Shown one piece after another: positions 6,272 through 8,857 of a DNA stretch of 8,857 nucleotides (positions are counted from its first letter, which is position 1; every line of letters begins with the position of its first letter). The notes under the pieces are model-generated. The model was not told the DNA's origin. It searched no databases and worked only from the letters and a program-made list of their open reading frames with translations. Source of the stretch: an uncultured Ruminococcus sp. (lineage in GTDB: Bacteria > Bacillota > Clostridia > Oscillospirales > Ruminococcaceae); contig CAMNJD010000496.1 in assembly GCA_946540705.1 (NCBI GenBank), forward strand, positions 1 through 8,857, read 5' to 3'. A program made the position numbers and the translations under genes.

Positions 6272-6808
6272 TCAGAATGTGAAATATTCATGTGCGGGCT
6301 TTGTCTGCTGCACTGCCGTTTCGAGCGACAGGATGCGGACATCAAGCCCGGCATGCTTTGCGAGTCGGATCGTCTGGCCGGTTCCGGACTGCATGTCCGT
6401 GACGATCGAAATGAGCCGCTGACTGTGCCTGACCATATACTGATTTCTGGCACGGTAGCAGCCGCGGTAATACTGCGGGCTGAGGCAGATGACCTCACTC
6501 GCAGCCTGAAGCACGGTCTGATAGTGGTAGCGCTCAATGCCTGAGAGCGTATCGCCCTGCTGCGCAAACGGCTGTACGCAGATGAGCCGCAGTGCGGGCT
6601 GCAGGCGCTTCATCATCAGTACCATATCAGCCGCCCAGAGGTCGATCCCCTGCGCGCAGCCGGTATAGAAGGTCACTGCGCCGTCAGCGGCAGCAGTTTT
6701 GATCTCGCTGTAGAGCAGACTGAGCAGCATGCGCAGCTCGTGCTCCTGCGGGAGCTTCTCCGGGCGATGCCCTGAAAAGCAGACTGCAAACGGTTTTGCG
6801 CCGTCCAT
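6272..6808 (-). CDS. DUF1273 / YpsA-type SLOG-fold protein
   Basis: A 178-residue cytosolic protein of the DUF1273 (YpsA) branch of the SLOG Rossmann-like superfamily, whose members are thought to bind nucleotides or nucleotide-derived ligands. Recognisable landmarks are FSGHRPEKL near the N-terminus (11-19), the TGCAQGIDLWAAD block (49-61), an RY-rich middle segment, the YRARNQYMV stretch, and a C-terminal SGTGQTIRLAK resembling the family's GGT motif. The biochemical role is unknown; B. subtilis YpsA has been linked to cell division, but that does not transfer automatically. The start codon overlaps the stop of the preceding kinase gene by one base (TGATG), which suggests translational coupling. 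There is no good independent ribosome-binding site. Confidence 0.8.
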   Translation of the reverse strand: MDGAKPFAVCFSGHRPEKLPQEHELRMLLSLLYSEIKTAAADGAVTFYTGCAQGIDLWAADMVLMMKRLQPALRLICVQPFAQQGDTLSGIERYHYQTVLQAASEVICLSPQYYRGCYRARNQYMVRHSQRLISIVTDMQSGTGQTIRLAKHAGLDVRILSLETAVQQTKPAHEYFTF

Positions 6809-7743
6809 CAGCTTGTAAAGACCGAGCCGCCGATAAATTCACGCACCAGTGACTGCTCCGGAATCCATGCATCGTCCATCGGCACGATCTTCTCCAAAAA
6901 GCGGAGCAGGTCGGAAACGCCGCTCTCGGGCGCGGCCGTTGTGCTGAGCTGCCGCACAGTCTCAAGGATCACATTGCGGTAAACGGACAGCTCATAGGCC
7001 ATGAAGGTATCGAGCTCATAGTCTGCCAAGTGCTTATAGGGCATGATATAGAGATTCTCGCCGCGGGAAATGCTGCTGAGCATGCTGAGCGTTTCCTCGG
7101 GATTCCGCCCGCGTGTGCGGCTGTCGCGGATGAGGCGGCGTGCAAAGCGGATGAGGGACGGATGCAGTCTGACATCCCCGTCGGTGATGCGGGTACGGAC
7201 GCTGAGATAGATGCGGTTTGCAATATCATGCGAGGCACCGGTCACTTCGGGGTTCAGCGCATGGATGCCCTCCATAATGATGAGCTCATGCGGCTTGCGG
7301 CGCAGGATCCGTCCGGATTTGCACTGCTTCTGATTTGCAAAGTCAAAGCGCGGCAGCTCAACGGCCTCTCCGCGTGCAAGCTGTTCGAGCTGTGTGTTGA
7401 GCAGGTCGGTATCCAGCCGCAGCGGCGATTCATAATCGGGGTTGCCGAACTGATCGACGATATCCGCATTGCGGGTGCCGTCGGCATAATAATCGTCCAT
7501 TGAGAGCGTGTGCGATTCAAAACCGGCTGCATCGAGAATCTGCTCCAGACGGCAGGCGGTCGTGGTTTTGCCGGAGCCGGAAGGCCCGGAAATCAGCGTG
7601 ATCGGACGTTCGGAGGCATGACGGCAGATGTCGTCCGCGAGACTGCGGATCTGTCTGTCATAGGCTGCCTCTGCATCGACGATGAAATGCTCCGGGGTTT
7701 CCGCCGCTTTGCTGTTGATTTCCTGAAGAGTGACTGCATTCAT
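6808..7743 (-). CDS. Uridine kinase / phosphoribulokinase-like P-loop kinase
   Basis: A 311-residue kinase of the uridine kinase/phosphoribulokinase superfamily. It probably phosphorylates a nucleoside or similar small molecule with ATP or GTP; the substrate is not certain. Visible motifs are Walker A GPSGSGKT (53-60), MDDYY (82-86), DYESPLRLD (103-111), ELPRFDF (129-135) and EGIHALNP (158-165). The sequence matches the kinase half of the roughly 550-residue clostridial nucleoside kinases, which usually carry an N-terminal TGS/threonyl-tRNA-synthetase-like half. Here only about 45 residues precede the P-loop core. I chose the ATG at 7743 over a GTG at 7752 because AAGGAGG lies 8 nt upstream of the ATG, whereas the GTG overlaps that site. 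It is second in the operon, 14 nt after the loader's stop. Confidence 0.85.
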   Translation of the reverse strand: MNAVTLQEINSKAAETPEHFIVDAEAAYDRQIRSLADDICRHASERPITLISGPSGSGKTTTACRLEQILDAAGFESHTLSMDDYYADGTRNADIVDQFGNPDYESPLRLDTDLLNTQLEQLARGEAVELPRFDFANQKQCKSGRILRRKPHELIIMEGIHALNPEVTGASHDIANRIYLSVRTRITDGDVRLHPSLIRFARRLIRDSRTRGRNPEETLSMLSSISRGENLYIMPYKHLADYELDTFMAYELSVYRNVILETVRQLSTTAAPESGVSDLLRFLEKIVPMDDAWIPEQSLVREFIGGSVFTS

Positions 7744-7744
7744 C

Positions 7745-7757
7745 AGGAGCACCTCCT
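7745..7757 (-). promoter_or_regulatory. Shine-Dalgarno within a small self-complementary hairpin
   Basis: On the minus strand AGGAG-GTG-CTCCT is a perfect 5-bp hairpin with a 3-nt loop, placed just before the kinase ATG. Its left arm is the Shine-Dalgarno core, so folding would hide the site. The upstream gene's TAA stop overlaps the start of AAAGGAGG, so a ribosome terminating there could melt the hairpin and couple translation. This is inference. Confidence 0.4.
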
Positions 7758-8732
7758 TTAGCTCTGATTCTGCCGCAGGCTTTTCTGCATGCGGATGTCT
7801 TTGCCGTAGAACTGCATAATGCAGGCGGAGAACAGCCGGGAGAGGATCCTGCTTCCGTACTGTTCCTGCAAGCTGTTTTTATCGAGATTTGTGTTGACGA
7901 TCATCGGCTTTGCGGCATTGATGCGGCTGTTGAAGACCGTGTAGATCATCGAGCGGGTAAAGCTCGTGTCGAATTCCGTGCCGAAGTCATCGAGAATGAG
8001 CAGATCGCAGTCGAGCAGCATGGAGAGGGTATCCTCACCGCCGTCCTGCCTGCTGAAGTGCTCCTGCTCGAGCTGATGCAGCAGGCTCCCTGCGGAATCA
8101 TAGATGACGCTGAAGCCCTTTTTCAGCACGACGTCTGCGATGGAAAGGGACAGATGCGTCTTGCCGAGGCCTGTGCCGCCGATCATGAGAATATTGCCCG
8201 AGCGGGTCGGGTCAAACTCCGCGGCATATTTCCGGCATTGCTGATAAATGCGCTCCATGATCTGATACTGCTCGGAGGGGAGCGATTGATAGTAACTGAG
8301 GGAAAACCGCTCAAAGCTGCACAGAGAAAGCTGTGAATTGGCATTCATTTGCTCTGCGCCGACCCGTGCGACCTCATGCTTCAGGCATTCGCACGGTCTG
8401 CCGTCTGCAAATCCCGTGTCATCGCAGATCTTGCAGTGATACTGCGTATCGAGATAATCTGCGGGATAGCCGTGCAGTGTGAGAAGATGCCGCAGCATGC
8501 TGTCGGCCTCCGTACACTGCTTTTCGATCTGTGCGATGCGGGATTTGGCATCGCTGCTCTGCGCGGCACGCAGCACGGCCACACAGGCCGAACGGAGCTG
8601 CCGGTCGAGCTCGGCTGTCTCGGGGATCTCCGCATAGATCCGGTCGGTGCGCTGCTCCTGCTGTGTTTGAGCGGCAAGCCTGCGCGCCTTGATCCGGCGG
8701 ATCGCCTCATCATATATTTTTTCCCTGTACAT
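7758..8732 (-). CDS. DnaI/DnaC-type replicative helicase loader (AAA+ ATPase)
   Basis: A 324-residue protein of the DnaI/DnaC family, which loads the replicative helicase onto origin DNA in the cytoplasm. A charged helical N-terminal region (about 1-90) is followed by a small cysteine cluster (C100, C103, C114, C116), likely zinc-binding as in DnaI. The AAA+ core has Walker A GGTGLGKT (185-192), Walker B LLILDD (244-249), sensor 1 NTN (280-282) and a GSRILSRL segment (293-300) that supplies the arginine finger. The length is typical for the family and it looks complete. The ATG at 8732 follows AAGGAG at 9 nt. It is the first gene of the four-gene operon within the window. Other genes upstream cannot be seen, but the 94-bp repeat lies directly before it. 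Confidence 0.92.
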   Translation of the reverse strand: MYREKIYDEAIRRIKARRLAAQTQQEQRTDRIYAEIPETAELDRQLRSACVAVLRAAQSSDAKSRIAQIEKQCTEADSMLRHLLTLHGYPADYLDTQYHCKICDDTGFADGRPCECLKHEVARVGAEQMNANSQLSLCSFERFSLSYYQSLPSEQYQIMERIYQQCRKYAAEFDPTRSGNILMIGGTGLGKTHLSLSIADVVLKKGFSVIYDSAGSLLHQLEQEHFSRQDGGEDTLSMLLDCDLLILDDFGTEFDTSFTRSMIYTVFNSRINAAKPMIVNTNLDKNSLQEQYGSRILSRLFSACIMQFYGKDIRMQKSLRQNQS

Positions 8733-8738
8733 TGTACA
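8726..8738 (-). promoter_or_regulatory. Dyad across the helicase-loader start codon
   Basis: TGTAC-AAT-GTACA on the minus strand is an inverted repeat with 5-bp arms and a 3-nt centre that overlaps the ATG. The arms are short and chance is possible. Confidence 0.25.
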
Positions 8739-8745
8739 CGGCTCC

Positions 8746-8839
8746 TTGCTTTTTTTGGGCTAATAACGATTTGGGTGGATTCTCGCACAAAAAAGGTGGT
8801 ATAGAACGGTTAAATAGAATAAGGTATCGCTTCGCGATG
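8746..8839 (-). repeat. Right copy of the 94-bp inverted repeat; leader of the helicase-loader operon
   Basis: The reverse complement is 90/94 identical to 72-165. It keeps the ATCGC/GCGAT hairpin at its outer end (loop GAA rather than GCA) and points inward. It ends 14 nt before the helicase-loader ATG and even supplies the first two bases of the AAGGAG Shine-Dalgarno (plus strand 8742-8747). Outside it, 8840-8857 contains a CCCCATT on the minus strand resembling the flank of the left copy with a 3-nt length difference, so homology may continue beyond the window. Confidence 0.85.
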
Positions 8840-8857
8840 CTATTTTGAATGGGGAAA

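Noticed and set aside
6250..6567. N-terminal extension of the LCP-like protein to 433 residues
   Set aside because: The extension overlaps the conserved DUF1273 gene in another frame and has shadow-like composition. AAAGGAG before 6249 gives a normal start, followed soon by the transmembrane segment.
8746..8839. Promoter inside the 94-bp repeat (TTGTGC, 18 nt, TTATTA)
   Set aside because: The boxes match the consensus poorly, especially the -10. I could not assign a convincing promoter to the helicase-loader operon within the window.
72..8839. Composite transposon or integrative element bounded by the inverted repeats
   Set aside because: No transposase, integrase or mobilisation gene lies between the repeats, and the cargo includes core genes. 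A pair of dispersed repeats is simpler.

Overview
The window looks like a chromosomal segment of a cellulosome-producing Ruminococcus or close relative. The evidence is two secreted enzymes carrying type I dockerins, CBM22-type modules and polythreonine linkers, next to a Firmicutes-type DnaI/DnaC helicase-loader gene. The coding sequence is moderately GC-rich, which would suit a R. champanellensis-like species better than R. flavefaciens, but the species call is inference.

Layout. Positions 1-165 hold a repeat element: three tandem hairpins with 3-nt loops followed by an 80-bp conserved tail. A 94-bp part of it recurs inverted at 8746-8839 (90/94 identical), so the two copies bracket nearly the whole window. 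Next comes an apparent small RNA gene on the minus strand (about 357 to 232), with a near-consensus sigma-70-type promoter, four hairpins and an intrinsic terminator. An AT-rich stretch (393-613) separates it from the divergent promoter of a GH10 xylanase gene (719-3118; signal peptide, CBM22-like, GH10, CBM22, poly-Thr, dockerin). A strong terminator follows, and then a 460-bp intergenic region with 2.6 copies of an 89-bp tandem repeat in which each unit can fold into three hairpins. The second plus-strand gene (3581-5032) encodes a CE4 polysaccharide deacetylase, probably an acetylxylan esterase, in the order signal peptide, CBM22, internal dockerin, poly-Thr, CE4.

The minus-strand half is a tight four-gene operon read from 8732 down to 5266: a DnaI/DnaC-type helicase loader, a uridine-kinase/phosphoribulokinase-like P-loop kinase, a DUF1273/SLOG-fold protein, and a membrane-anchored, apparently degenerate LCP (LytR-CpsA-Psr)-like protein. 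It meets the CE4 gene convergently over two strong terminators (5094-5120 and 5186-5237).

The xylanase and CE4 enzymes make functional sense together: the xylanase cuts the xylan backbone and the deacetylase would remove acetyl groups that block it, with both docked on the same extracellular scaffold. The minus-strand operon is housekeeping or poorly understood and has no visible link to xylan use. The most unusual signals are the candidate ncRNA, the structured 89-bp tandem repeat, and the inverted repeat element whose right copy forms the leader of the helicase-loader operon.
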